Position numbers and translations under genes: made by a program. A DNA stretch of 64,000 bases from Streptomyces varsoviensis (GTDB lineage Bacteria > Actinomycetota > Actinomycetes > Streptomycetales > Streptomycetaceae). The notes below the pieces were generated by a model that was not told where the DNA came from, did not search any database, and saw nothing but the letters and a program-made list of their open reading frames with translations. Each line of letters starts with the position of its first letter. Within the stretch, counting starts at the first letter, position 1. The stretch is taken from the NCBI RefSeq assembly GCF_000718635.1, contig NZ_JOBF01000004.1, positions 186,001-250,000 on the forward strand. Reading direction: 5' to 3'. Below, in pieces: positions 52,069 through 60,618 of this stretch.

Positions 52069-53199
52069 TTACGCCTCGATCCGATTTGCGGAACGCAGGC
52101 GTGCGAAGCTGCGCGAGAGCAGCCGGGACACGTGCATCTGCGAAACCCCGAGCTCCACACTGATCTGGGACTGCGTCAGGTTGTTGTAGTACCGCAGCAG
52201 CAGGATTCGCTGCTCGCGCTCCGGTAGCTGTACGAGAAGGTGGCGGACGAGGTCGCGGTGTTCGACTCCGGCGAGCGCCGGGTCCTCGTACCCCAGCCGG
52301 TCGAGAAGGCCCGGCAGCCCGTCGCCCTCCTGCGCCGCCTCCAGCGAGGTGGCGTGGTACGAGCGGCCCGCCTCGATGCACGCGAGCACGTCCTCCTCGG
52401 TCAGCTTGAGCCGTTCGGCGATCTCGGCGGTCGTCGGGGAGCGGCCGTGCAGCACGGTCAGATCCTCGGTCGCGCCGTTGACCTGCACCCACAGCTCGTG
52501 GAGGCGGCGCGGCACATGGACCGTACGGACGTTGTCGCGGAAGTACCGCTTGATCTCGCCGACGACGGTCGGCATCGCGAACGTCGGGAACTGCACCCCG
52601 CGGTCGGGGTCGAACCGGTCGATGGCGTTGATCAGACCGATCGTGCCGACCTGGACCACGTCCTCCATCGGCTCGTTACGGCTGCGGAACCTCGCCGCCG
52701 CGTACCGCACCAGCGGCAGGTTGGCCTCGATCAGGGCGGCCCGTACGCGCGCGTGCTCGCTGGTCCCCGGCTCCAGGTCGGCGATCTCCTTGAACAGGAC
52801 CTGCGTCAGCGCGCGGGCATCGGCGCCGCGCCGCTCCCGGCGGTGAGTGGGGCTCTCGGGCGGGGGGACCTGTTCCTGTTCCTCTGCCTGTGCCTCTGTC
52901 TGTGCCGGTGCCTGTTCCTCTGCCTGTGCCGGTGTCGGTTCCGGTGCTTGTGGTTGCTCCGGTGCTTGTTCTTGGGCCTGCGCCTGCTTCGGCTCGTTCC
53001 CCTGTGCCTGCTCGTTCTCCCCCTCCTCCCCCTCCTGGTCTTCCGTCGGCTCTTCCTCCCTGCCTTCGAGGGGCGCTTCACGGCTCTCGGCCGCTGTCTC
53101 CCGGCCCGGGCGCGCCGCCGTACGGCTCCCGGTCGCGGGCTCGCCGTCGGCGCCGCTCCGGCTCTGGAGCGGCGTTCCGGGCGCGGTGCGGGCCGACAT
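52069..53199 (-). CDS. sigF: SigF-like sigma factor with long acidic/Gln-rich N-terminus
   Basis: 376 aa from the ATG at 53199. The first 120 residues are low complexity, rich in Glu, Gln, Ala and Pro ([20 protein letters not shown], then [19 protein letters not shown]). The rest is a complete SigF-type factor: [58 protein letters not shown], ending [10 protein letters not shown]. SigF is needed for spore maturation in S. coelicolor; the ending and the neighbouring paralogue support the name. Usual length is about 290, so the extension is exceptional. A TTG at 53241 is the less likely start. Confidence 0.82.
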   Translation of the reverse strand: MSARTAPGTPLQSRSGADGEPATGSRTAARPGRETAAESREAPLEGREEEPTEDQEGEEGENEQAQGNEPKQAQAQEQAPEQPQAPEPTPAQAEEQAPAQTEAQAEEQEQVPPPESPTHRRERRGADARALTQVLFKEIADLEPGTSEHARVRAALIEANLPLVRYAAARFRSRNEPMEDVVQVGTIGLINAIDRFDPDRGVQFPTFAMPTVVGEIKRYFRDNVRTVHVPRRLHELWVQVNGATEDLTVLHGRSPTTAEIAERLKLTEEDVLACIEAGRSYHATSLEAAQEGDGLPGLLDRLGYEDPALAGVEHRDLVRHLLVQLPEREQRILLLRYYNNLTQSQISVELGVSQMHVSRLLSRSFARLRSANRIEA

Positions 53200-53289
53200 C
53201 CTCACGCCACCCCTTCCCCTCAGGTTCTCCGTATCCGTCAAAAGCGGTCATAGCATCACAAGACATGTGCACTGTGTGCAAGCACCCAA

Positions 53290-53413
53290 TAACGACGTGT
53301 TGGTTCGTTAGTTGGTTTGTTTGTCGGCCTGTCGGCTGATCCGCGGGTTGGTCCGTTGGGTGGGTCGTAGGTGGTCCGCCGAGTGGTCCGTAGGTTGGTC
53401 CGTCGGGTGGGCC
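53290..53413 (+). repeat. degenerate 11-12 bp repeats (GGTTGGTCCGT)
   Basis: Roughly ten imperfect copies of a GTTGGTCCGT/GGTGGTCCG unit upstream of sigF. Non-coding. Confidence 0.6.
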
Positions 53414-53441
53414 CGTCTTCCGGCGGCGGAGGCACGGAAAA

Positions 53442-53481
53442 GGCCCCGTGCTCTCGGACAGCAGTCCGAGAGCACGGGGCC
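53442..53481. terminator. terminator of the Dabb gene
   Basis: Perfect 18-bp stem (GGCCCCGTGCTCTCGGAC) with an AGCA loop, followed on the minus strand by a TTTT-containing segment (53437-53440). 20 bp past the stop at 53501. Confidence 0.88.
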
Positions 53482-53500
53482 CGGTGGCCCGGCCGGCCCG

Positions 53501-53794
53501 TCAGAACGGGTAGTCGGCCATCACCCAGGTCGAGAATTCCTTCCACAGCGCGACGCCCGCCTGGTGCGCCGGGTGCTCCAGATAGCGCTGGAGCGCCTCG
53601 GCGTCTTCGACAGAGGAGTTGATGGCGAAGTCGTACGCGATGGGGCGGTCGGCGACGTTCCAGCCGCACTCCCAGGAACGCAGGTCGGGGATGAGCCCGC
53701 CCAGCTCCTCGAAGGCGCGCGCGCCCGCGACCACGCGCGGGTCGTCGCGCGTGACGCCCTCATTGAGCTTGAACAGGACCAGGTGGCGTAGCAC
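53501..53794 (-). CDS. Dabb (stress-responsive dimeric alpha/beta barrel) protein
   Basis: 97 aa starting MLRHLVLFKLNEGVTRDDPR, with AINSSVEDAEALQRYLEHPA and the final WVMADYPF block, the classic Dabb pattern. Small dimeric ferredoxin-like proteins of unclear enzymatic function; some act in polyketide cyclisation. The SigF-SigN genes lie just downstream on the same strand, beyond a strong terminator. Confidence 0.9.
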   Translation of the reverse strand: MLRHLVLFKLNEGVTRDDPRVVAGARAFEELGGLIPDLRSWECGWNVADRPIAYDFAINSSVEDAEALQRYLEHPAHQAGVALWKEFSTWVMADYPF

Positions 53795-53860
53795 GCGGAT
53801 GTCTCCCTGTGGACGGCGCGGAGCCGGTCGTACGAGGAGGCCGTCTCCTCCTCGACCAGG

Positions 53861-54025
53861 TCACTTGATGAGCTGGGTCATGAACTCGCCCACGCTGTGC
53901 GCGGCGTCCGAGATGGCCTGGAAGCCCATCTGGACCAGTTCGGCGGCCCGGGGCGGGGAGGTGATGATCGTGTACAGCACAAAGATGACAACGATGATGA
54001 GGATTATCTTCCTCGCTTGCGCCAT
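53861..54025 (-). CDS. 54-aa single-pass membrane protein
   Basis: Starts MAQARK, one membrane helix (IILIIVVIFVLYTIITS), then an amphipathic tail to ...GEFMTQLIK. GGGGAGG 8 bp before the ATG. Good codon bias. Upstream of the Dabb gene on the same strand (66 bp). Function unknown. Confidence 0.75.
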   Translation of the reverse strand: MAQARKIILIIVVIFVLYTIITSPPRAAELVQMGFQAISDAAHSVGEFMTQLIK

Positions 54026-54533
54026 GCTGCACTGCCTCCCCGGCTGTCCCCTCTGTCTCGCGCGAGTCTATCCACACATATGGACGAGTCGTCGGTCCGC
54101 ATCCGTGCGTTGATGTCATCTTTAAGGACCAAAGGCCCGATGAACGGGGCCCTTTGCCCGCTGGCTCCGCTCCCCGAAGGGCGGAGGATAGAGGGGAGCC
54201 CAGCGGATCTGGCAGGAATCCGTGGGCAAGGGACATGGGCCTCACTGCGGGGTCCGGCCGCGCGCTTCCCCCCTGAGCGCGGCCTGGACTTGGAGACCGT
54301 GTCCTCATCGGGGGAAGCGGCTTGTCCCCCCGATGCCGCTTCCCCCGTCCTTCTTTTCTCCCCCTTTTTTCTTCTTTCTCTTTCGCCGGGCTGGCTGCGC
54401 TGGGCCGTCTTCGCCGGGCTGGCTGCGCTGGGCCATCTTTGCCGGGCCGTCTTCGCTGGGCCGTCGCCTCTTGGCCTTCGCTTTCGCTGGTCCGCTTCTC
54501 TCAGCCCCTGCCGGGGTCAGCCCCCCGCCGGGG
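54026..54533. other. 508-bp gap with local repeats, no gene
   Basis: Contains an imperfect hairpin at about 54127-54154 (CAAAGGCCC/GGGGCCCTTTG). The unit GCCGGGCTGGCTGCGCTGGG with CCGTCTTC is repeated at about 54387-54470 in two full and two partial copies. The region between includes a C/T-rich run (CCTTCTTTTCTCCCCC). No credible frame. Confidence 0.6.
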
Positions 54534-57338
54534 TCAGCCCCCCGCCGAGACCATCCGCACCGCCGGTGTCCGCAGCGTGTGCCAGGCCGGGGCGACCGTG
54601 GCGAGCAGGGCGATGAGCGCGCAGGCCGCCGCGGTCCCCGCGACCGGCCCGGCCGGTACCACGACCGGCGTTCCGCTGACGATCTGCTGGAGTGCGATCC
54701 ACAGGCCGCCCAGGCTGAGCGCGGCCACGCCCGCGGCCAGGACCAGGCCCACCGCGACCACCAGCAGCGCCTCGGCCGCCACCACCCGCAGTACCTGGGC
54801 GGGCGTCAGCCCGGAGAGGCGCAGCAGGGCGAGTTCGCGGGCGCGGTGGCGGGTGGACATGACCAGGGTGTTGGCGATGGCGACGCCGGTGTAGAGGACC
54901 GCGATGCCGCCGATGAACAGGAGGGCCAGCCGGGTCTCCGCCGCTTTACGGGCGTCCACGCGCGCCGTCCACCGCTCGCGCGGCACCGCCTCCGCGAACC
55001 CGTCGTCGGCCGCCGCCTCGACCGCCGCGCGGACCGTCGCCGGGTCGGCGCCGGGCCGCGGCTTGACGTAGAGGGCGTCGGGGAGGCGCGTACCGGCGTA
55101 GCGGGAGCTGACGAAGACGCCGCCATCGCCCAGCCCGGCCCTGAGCACCGCCGCCACGCGCAGCGAGACCTCGCGGCCGTCGGCCAGCCACACCGTGACC
55201 TTGTCGCCGGCGGCGCGGTGCCAGGACTCGTCGACGACGATCGTCCGGTCGTCGGCGAAGTCCGCGAGGCTGCCGGAGACCACCGGGAGTGTCAGCACGG
55301 CGGCCAGTTCGGCGGGGGTGACGGCCCGCGCGGGGTAGGGCAGCAGCGGGGCGCCGGCCGGGTAGAGGAGCGGGTCGGGGCCGGGGACGGTGAAGACCGT
55401 CGTCGGCGTGGTGGCCGCCGCGTCCACGCCGGGCACCGCGCGGACCTTGTCCACGGTGGCGCGGCTGAGCCCGGGCGCGGACCCAGGGGTGACGACCAGG
55501 TCGGCGTCGCGCACCTGCTGTCCGACCTCCCTGGAACGGGCCGTCTGGATCGACCCCGAGGTGCTCCACAGCGAACAGGCCAGCCCGACCGTGATGAGCA
55601 CCGGCGCGGCGGTGGCGGCGGTGCGGCGGATCGAGGTCAGGGCCGCGGCCTGTACGAGCATGGCGCCGGCGCCGCGACCGCGGGCCGGCCAGGCGGTGAC
55701 GAGCCGGGTGATGAGGGGGATGACCAGCGGCGACAGCAGCGTGCAGGCGAGGATCAGGGCCGGGGCGGCCAGGGTGGTGAGCCCGGCCCAGTACAGCGGG
55801 GGCAGCAGTGGCGCGGCGGCCAGCAGCGCGAGGGCGCAGACCAGGACGGCCAGCCCGGCCAGCCGCCGGGCCAGGGGGATGGCCGGGCGTTGGGCCGCAC
55901 TCGCGTCTTCGCTGCCGTTCTCGCTGCCGTTCGCGCCGTCGTTCTCACCGTCGTTCTCGCTCTCGTGCAGCGCCTCCAGCGGCCGGACCCGTCCCGCGCG
56001 GAGGGCCGAGACGCCGGCGCCGAGCCAGGCGAGCAGCACACCCAGCGCGAAGGCGGCGACGAGGAGCAGGGCCGATTCCCAGGACAGCGGCGCGGAGAAC
56101 CACTCCGGCGCGATCCCGTGGCCGACCAGCCAGTCGGCGAGCAGCGGCGCGCCGAGGAGGCTCAGGGCGCAGCCGGCGGCGGAGCCGGCGACGCCGACGA
56201 TCTTCGCCTCGCTCAGCACCAGCCGCCGCACCTGGCGCGAGGTGGCGCCGGCCAGTCGCAGCAGGGCGAGTTCGCGGCGGCGCTGGACGACGGAGTAGGA
56301 GAAGGTCGAGGCGATGACGCAGACGGAGACGAAGGCGGCGACGCCGGCGGCCAGGCCGAGCAGGCTGCTCACGCCGACGACCGCGTCGGCGTCCTCCTTC
56401 GCGCGGGGATCGGCGGCGCGGCGGGCGTCGCCGGTGAGGACCTGGACCCCGTCGCCGACCGCCGCGCGTACCGCCTCGGGACGGGCGTACGAGACGAGCG
56501 CGTCGACGCGCGGGGAGAGGCGGGCGGCCTCCCGCTCGCTGAAGAAGAGGGCGTGTTCGAAGGAGACCGGGGCCGTGACGCCGGAGACGGTGTAGGAACG
56601 CGCCCGCTCACGGGTCAGCACGGTCACCTTGTCGCCCGGCCTCGCGGTGCCGAAGCCGCCGACGACCATCTCGTCGTCGGCGGCGGGCGGGCGCCCGGCG
56701 GCCAGCCGGTACGGGGCGAAGGCCGCCGCCGACCAGGCGTGGCCGACCTGCCGGCGGGGGCCGTCGGCGAGGTGGACGGGGAAGCTGCGGTCCAGGACCG
56801 TACGCCCGGCTGGCCTGGTTGGTTCGGCTGGTCCGGCTGGTCCGGCGGGCCCGGTTGGCCCGGTTGGCCCGGTTGGCCCGGTTGGCCCGGTTGGCCCGGC
56901 GGGTTCGGCGGGTCCGGCTGGTTCGGCTGGGTCGGCTGGCCCGGCGGGCTCGGCCGTACGGGCTTTCGCGACGAGTGTGTCGGACAGGCCGCGCGGTTCT
57001 GCGAGGGCCTCCTTGTTCCGGCCGCCCCAGGGGTCGGGCACGGTGAGGGTCGGGTTGCCCCGTACGACCACGGGGGCGGCGGCGAAGCGGCCGGGGGCTT
57101 GGTCGGGGCCGGGCCCGGTGCTCGGTGGGCCGGTGGTGGTCGCGGTGGCGGCGAGTACGAGACCCATGGTGGCCAGCAGGGCCACCCCGAGCATGAGCGC
57201 GATGAAGGGCCCGAGGAACGCGCCCCATCTGGTGCGCAGGGTGCGCCAGGCGATCCTCGACATGCCCGTGTCGGTGGGTTCGGCGGCCTTGGTCGCCCTC
57301 CCCGGGCGGCCGGGGGGCCGGAGGCCGGTGCTCAGCAT
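54534..57338 (-). CDS. FtsX/MacB-type ABC exporter permease with collagen-like insert
   Basis: 934 aa from the ATG at 57338 (alternative ATG at 57263, MSRIAWRTLRTRWG). Two FtsX modules, each three or four helices around a large extracytoplasmic region (VCVIASTFSYSVVQRRRELA; GGIAVLYTGVAIANTLVMST). Between residues about 130 and 180, in the first external domain, is a Gly-Pro-Xaa tract (GPTGPTGPTGPTGPTGPAG). Its start overlaps the stop of the ATPase gene by 7 bp. The pair should form a tripartite-like mechanotransmitter or exporter. Confidence 0.9.
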   Translation of the reverse strand: MLSTGLRPPGRPGRATKAAEPTDTGMSRIAWRTLRTRWGAFLGPFIALMLGVALLATMGLVLAATATTTGPPSTGPGPDQAPGRFAAAPVVVRGNPTLTVPDPWGGRNKEALAEPRGLSDTLVAKARTAEPAGPADPAEPAGPAEPAGPTGPTGPTGPTGPTGPAGPAGPAEPTRPAGRTVLDRSFPVHLADGPRRQVGHAWSAAAFAPYRLAAGRPPAADDEMVVGGFGTARPGDKVTVLTRERARSYTVSGVTAPVSFEHALFFSEREAARLSPRVDALVSYARPEAVRAAVGDGVQVLTGDARRAADPRAKEDADAVVGVSSLLGLAAGVAAFVSVCVIASTFSYSVVQRRRELALLRLAGATSRQVRRLVLSEAKIVGVAGSAAGCALSLLGAPLLADWLVGHGIAPEWFSAPLSWESALLLVAAFALGVLLAWLGAGVSALRAGRVRPLEALHESENDGENDGANGSENGSEDASAAQRPAIPLARRLAGLAVLVCALALLAAAPLLPPLYWAGLTTLAAPALILACTLLSPLVIPLITRLVTAWPARGRGAGAMLVQAAALTSIRRTAATAAPVLITVGLACSLWSTSGSIQTARSREVGQQVRDADLVVTPGSAPGLSRATVDKVRAVPGVDAAATTPTTVFTVPGPDPLLYPAGAPLLPYPARAVTPAELAAVLTLPVVSGSLADFADDRTIVVDESWHRAAGDKVTVWLADGREVSLRVAAVLRAGLGDGGVFVSSRYAGTRLPDALYVKPRPGADPATVRAAVEAAADDGFAEAVPRERWTARVDARKAAETRLALLFIGGIAVLYTGVAIANTLVMSTRHRARELALLRLSGLTPAQVLRVVAAEALLVVAVGLVLAAGVAALSLGGLWIALQQIVSGTPVVVPAGPVAGTAAACALIALLATVAPAWHTLRTPAVRMVSAGG
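56812..56958 (-). repeat. 9-bp tandem repeats coding for Gly-Pro-Xaa
   Basis: On the plus strand GTTGGCCCG is repeated about six times in a row with flanking degenerate copies (GGTCCGGCTG, GGTTCGGCGG). The unit is in frame and encodes the collagen-like stretch of the permease. Confidence 0.85.
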
Positions 57339-58114
57339 CCCGCAGTCTCTGGATGGGGCGTACGGCCGGCCGTATCGGTCATTCGGGTCATCCGGGTCAT
57401 CCGGTTCGCCACCTCTTCGGCCGTCGGCGCTTCGAGGCGGCTGGTGACGCGCCCGTCCTGGAGGAAGATCACCTGATGCGCGTACGAGGCCGCCACCGGA
57501 TCGTGCGTGACCATCACGATGGTCAGCCCGTCGTCGACCATGTCCCGCAGCATCGCGAGGAGTTCGCGGGAGGTGTTGGTGTCCAGCGCGCCGGTGGGCT
57601 CGTCGGCGAAGAGCACCTGGGGGCGGGTGATCAGGGCGCGGGCGATCGCCACGCGCTGTTGCTGGCCGCCGGAGAGCGCACCGGGCAGGTGCCGGGCGCG
57701 TTCGGCGAGGCCGACCGCCGCCAGTACGTCCCGGAGTTCGGCGCCGGAGGGCCTGCGGCCGGCCAGCCGCAGCGGGAGGGCGACGTTCTGCTCGGCCGTC
57801 AGCGACGGCAGCAGGTTGAAGGACTGGAAGACGAAGCCGACGCGGTCGCGGCGGAGGAGGGTGAGCGCGGTCTCGTTCAGCCCGGTCAGGTCCGTACCGG
57901 CGAGGACCACCCGCCCGCCCGTGGGCCGGTCGAGGCCCGCGGCGCACTGGAGGAGCGTCGACTTCCCCGACCCGGAGGGGCCCATGACGGCGGTGAACGA
58001 GCCTTGAGGGATGGTCAGGGTGACGTCGTCGAGGGCGGTGACGGAGTTCGGCCCGGTGCCGTAACTCCTTGACACGGAGAGAAGCTGTACCGGTTCGTTG
58101 GCGTTCATAGCCAT
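57332..58114 (-). CDS. ABC transporter ATPase (MacB/LolD type)
   Basis: 260 aa. Walker A GPSGSGKST, Q-loop VFQSFNLLPSL, signature LSGGQQQRVAIARAL, Walker B VLFADEPTGALD, switch His in VMVTHD. Partner of the FtsX-like permease to which it is coupled by overlapping codons. C-terminal tail has a short MTRMTRMTD repeat. Start at 58114 or 58108. Divergent from the sensor kinase. Confidence 0.94.
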   Translation of the reverse strand: MAMNANEPVQLLSVSRSYGTGPNSVTALDDVTLTIPQGSFTAVMGPSGSGKSTLLQCAAGLDRPTGGRVVLAGTDLTGLNETALTLLRRDRVGFVFQSFNLLPSLTAEQNVALPLRLAGRRPSGAELRDVLAAVGLAERARHLPGALSGGQQQRVAIARALITRPQVLFADEPTGALDTNTSRELLAMLRDMVDDGLTIVMVTHDPVAASYAHQVIFLQDGRVTSRLEAPTAEEVANRMTRMTRMTDTAGRTPHPETAGC

Positions 58115-58337
58115 CAGACAACCGGCGGGGGCCGACCGTCGCACTACCGCGGGGGCGACTCTTGGGGGTAGGGCAGGCACTACCGGGGGGCGGTCGGGGG
58201 CGTCGGAGGGTCCCGTCGGAGGGGCGGTTGGGGGTTGTGGGAGGGGCCGTCGGCCAGTGGGGGGTAGAGCCTGTTCTACCCCGGTACGGGGGCAGGGGCG
58301 AAGGACGCCGTACGCGACGGTCCGTATCGTTTCGGCG

Positions 58338-59723
58338 ATGGAGCGGGAGCGATCGGCGGCGGGCGATGCGCGGGGCGGGCAGATAGAGCGGGGGCAGTCG
58401 GCGGGGGGCGATGCGCCGGGTGGACAGCAGGAGTTGTGGTGGGCGCTGCGCCGCCGGGGCTATGTGCGGACGCGGTGGCCGTGGCGGTCGGCCGCGTACC
58501 TGGCGGCGGGGGCGGTGTGCGGGGCGGGCGCGTTCGGGCTGCTCGTAACCCTGATCCTGGTCGGAACGGTGCTGTCCGTGCTGCTGATCGGCCTCCCGCT
58601 GCTCGCCGCGATCTGTCTGGCCGGGGTGCCGATGGGGGCGTTGGAGCGGCACCGGGTCCGGCTGCTGGGCGGCACGGCGGTGCGCGATCCGCACCCGGCC
58701 TTGGCGCGCCCCGGCTTCGTGGCGTGGGCCCGTACCCGGCTCGGCGAGCCCGTCACTTGGCGGGAGTTGGGGTACCTCTTCGTCTTCTGCCTGCTGTTGT
58801 GGCCGGTCGACCTGGCGGCTCTGGCCATCGGCCTGCTGCTGCCCGTAGGAGTGCTGTACGAGGCGGGGTCCGTGGCGGCGGGCGTCAACGGGCAGGTGCG
58901 ACTGCTGCCGGGCTGGGAGATCTCCTCCCTTCCGCAGGCGGCGGCGGCCGGGCTGCTCGGGGTGGTGTGGCTGCCCGCCGGGGCGTATCTGACGGGCGTG
59001 GTGGCCGGGTGCCGCGCGGAGCTGACGCGGTTGGTGCTGGGGCGGCGGGAAGCGGAGTTCGCGCAGCGGCTGCTGGAGGTCAGCCGGTCGCGGGCGCGGC
59101 TGGTGGACGCCTTCGACGCGGAGCGCCGCCGTATCGAACGCGACCTCCACGACGGTGCGCAGCAGCGGCTGGTGGCGCTCACGATGCTGCTGGGGCTGGC
59201 CGCGATGTCGGAGGGCGCGGAGGCCGCGGCCCTGCTCGCGAAGGCCCAGGCCCAGGCGGGGCTGGCCTTGGAAGAGCTGCGCGAACTCATCCAGGGCATC
59301 CACCCGCAGGTCCTCACCGACCGGGGGCTGCCGAGCGCGGTGCACGACGTGGCGGACCGGTCGCCGGTCCCGGTGGACGTGGCCTTCGAGGAACTTCCGG
59401 GCCGGCTGCCGCAGGCGGTGGAGACCACCGCGTACTTCGCGATCTGCGAGGTACTGGCGAACGTCGCCAAGCACAGCGGCGCCGACCGCGCGACGGTACG
59501 CGGCGGGCTCGTCGACGGCCGGCTCGTGGTGCGCGTCGAGGACAACGGCGCGGGCGGCGCGGACCCCGCCGAGGGCACGGGCCTGCTGGGGCTCGCGGAC
59601 CGGCTTGCGGTGGTCGACGGCCGGTTGCTGATCTCCAGCCCGGCGGGCGGGCCGACGCTGGTACGGGTGGAGATACCGGTTGGGGACGGGGTAGCGGGTG
59701 GTGCTAGAGCTTCTGGTTCTTGA
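58338..59723 (+). CDS. NarL-type sensor histidine kinase
   Basis: 461 aa from the ATG at 58338. About four hydrophobic segments in the first 220 residues, then a HisKA_3 domain ERDLHDGAQQRLVALTMLLG with His271, and an HATPase with the N-box IAICEVLANVAKHS-like CEVLANVAKHS and GTGLLGLADR. Domains are complete. Typically such kinases adjoin a NarL response regulator and an ABC-FtsX module; here the ABC genes are present but no response regulator follows. The 3' end overlaps the TetR gene by 20 bp, tail to tail. Confidence 0.88.
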   Translation: MERERSAAGDARGGQIERGQSAGGDAPGGQQELWWALRRRGYVRTRWPWRSAAYLAAGAVCGAGAFGLLVTLILVGTVLSVLLIGLPLLAAICLAGVPMGALERHRVRLLGGTAVRDPHPALARPGFVAWARTRLGEPVTWRELGYLFVFCLLLWPVDLAALAIGLLLPVGVLYEAGSVAAGVNGQVRLLPGWEISSLPQAAAAGLLGVVWLPAGAYLTGVVAGCRAELTRLVLGRREAEFAQRLLEVSRSRARLVDAFDAERRRIERDLHDGAQQRLVALTMLLGLAAMSEGAEAAALLAKAQAQAGLALEELRELIQGIHPQVLTDRGLPSAVHDVADRSPVPVDVAFEELPGRLPQAVETTAYFAICEVLANVAKHSGADRATVRGGLVDGRLVVRVEDNGAGGADPAEGTGLLGLADRLAVVDGRLLISSPAGGPTLVRVEIPVGDGVAGGARASGS

Positions 59724-60372
59724 GGAGGGCCGCGGTGGCGAGCCGGGGGGCGGGAGGTAGGGGGGAGCGTTCTCCGGAGGCCTGGATCGCTTGGATGATG
59801 AGGGCGGCGAAGCGGCGGGAGGCGGCGACCCGGTCGGCGGGCGACGCGGCGCGGATGCCCTGGTTTGCCATGAGCATGATGAGCAGGTCGTCCAGTACGA
59901 AGTCGGCGCGCAGCCGGCCCGCCTCCTTGGCGCGGCGGGCCAGTCCGGCGATCGCGTTGACCGTGTACGTACGACTGGCGATGAACTCCGGCGAGTCGGG
60001 GTGGGCGAACAAGAACGCCTCGGTGAACCCGTGGTTGAGCGCGTTCACCTCGCAGACCTTCTCGATGACGAGGCAGAGACCGCGCCAGGGGTCCGTCTCC
60101 GCCTCGGCGCGCCCTTCGTCCACGATGGCGTGACAGGCCCGTCGCTCGTTCGCGAAGGCCGCGTCGACCAGCGCCTGCTTCGTCGGAAACCGCCGGTAGA
60201 GCGTGGCGGGACCGACCCCCGCGTGCCGGGCGACCTCGCGCATCGACACGCGCAGCCCGTCCGCGGCGAAGAGCGCGCGGGCGGCGGCGAGGATGCGCGC
60301 GCGGTTGTCCTGTGCGTCGGAGCGGAGCGCGGGTCGGCGGTTGTGAGGCAATTCGTCGGTCACCTTTCTCAC
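59704..60372 (-). CDS. TetR-family regulator
   Basis: 222 aa. HTH RARILAAARALFAADGLRVS, MREVARHAGVGPATLYRRFP; the C-terminal domain is helical. GTG at 60372 or 60363 as the start; neither has a strong ribosome site. It is divergent from the quinone oxidoreductase, which it probably represses. Confidence 0.88.
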   Translation of the reverse strand: MRKVTDELPHNRRPALRSDAQDNRARILAAARALFAADGLRVSMREVARHAGVGPATLYRRFPTKQALVDAAFANERRACHAIVDEGRAEAETDPWRGLCLVIEKVCEVNALNHGFTEAFLFAHPDSPEFIASRTYTVNAIAGLARRAKEAGRLRADFVLDDLLIMLMANQGIRAASPADRVAASRRFAALIIQAIQASGERSPLPPAPRLATAALLKNQKL

Positions 60373-60464
60373 TTTAGCCAAGTGGACGGGGGCGTCCGTT
60401 AGCGTCCGGAGGAGAGGCGGGGAGCGCCGGCTGGGCGTGGTGGAGGGCCGCTGTGGAGGGCTGC

Positions 60465-60535
60465 CGTAGCGGGGCGCCGTAGAGGGGTGCCGTACAGGGG
60501 CGCCGTAGAGGGGTGCTGTAGAGGGGCGCCCGTTG
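60465..60535 (+). repeat. 15-bp tandem repeats between divergent genes
   Basis: About five copies of a GCCGTAGAGGGGTGC-like unit (variants GCCGTACAGGGGCGC, GCTGTAGAGGGGCGC), followed at 60576-60612 by three GAAGAGGACTG-like copies ending close to the ribosome site of the oxidoreductase. May be in the regulator-binding region. Confidence 0.65.
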
Positions 60536-60618
60536 GGCTGTCGCGGGGCGGGGGCCGGCGGCGGAGGCCGGTGGCGGAGGACTGCTGAAGAGGACTGCGA
60601 AGAGGACTGGAGACGACC

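Noticed and set aside
54534..59474. A single 1646-codon minus-strand frame
   Set aside because: Only the part below 57338 codes (FtsX permease); the rest is Pro/Arg-rich shadow of the ATPase and of the opposite-strand kinase.
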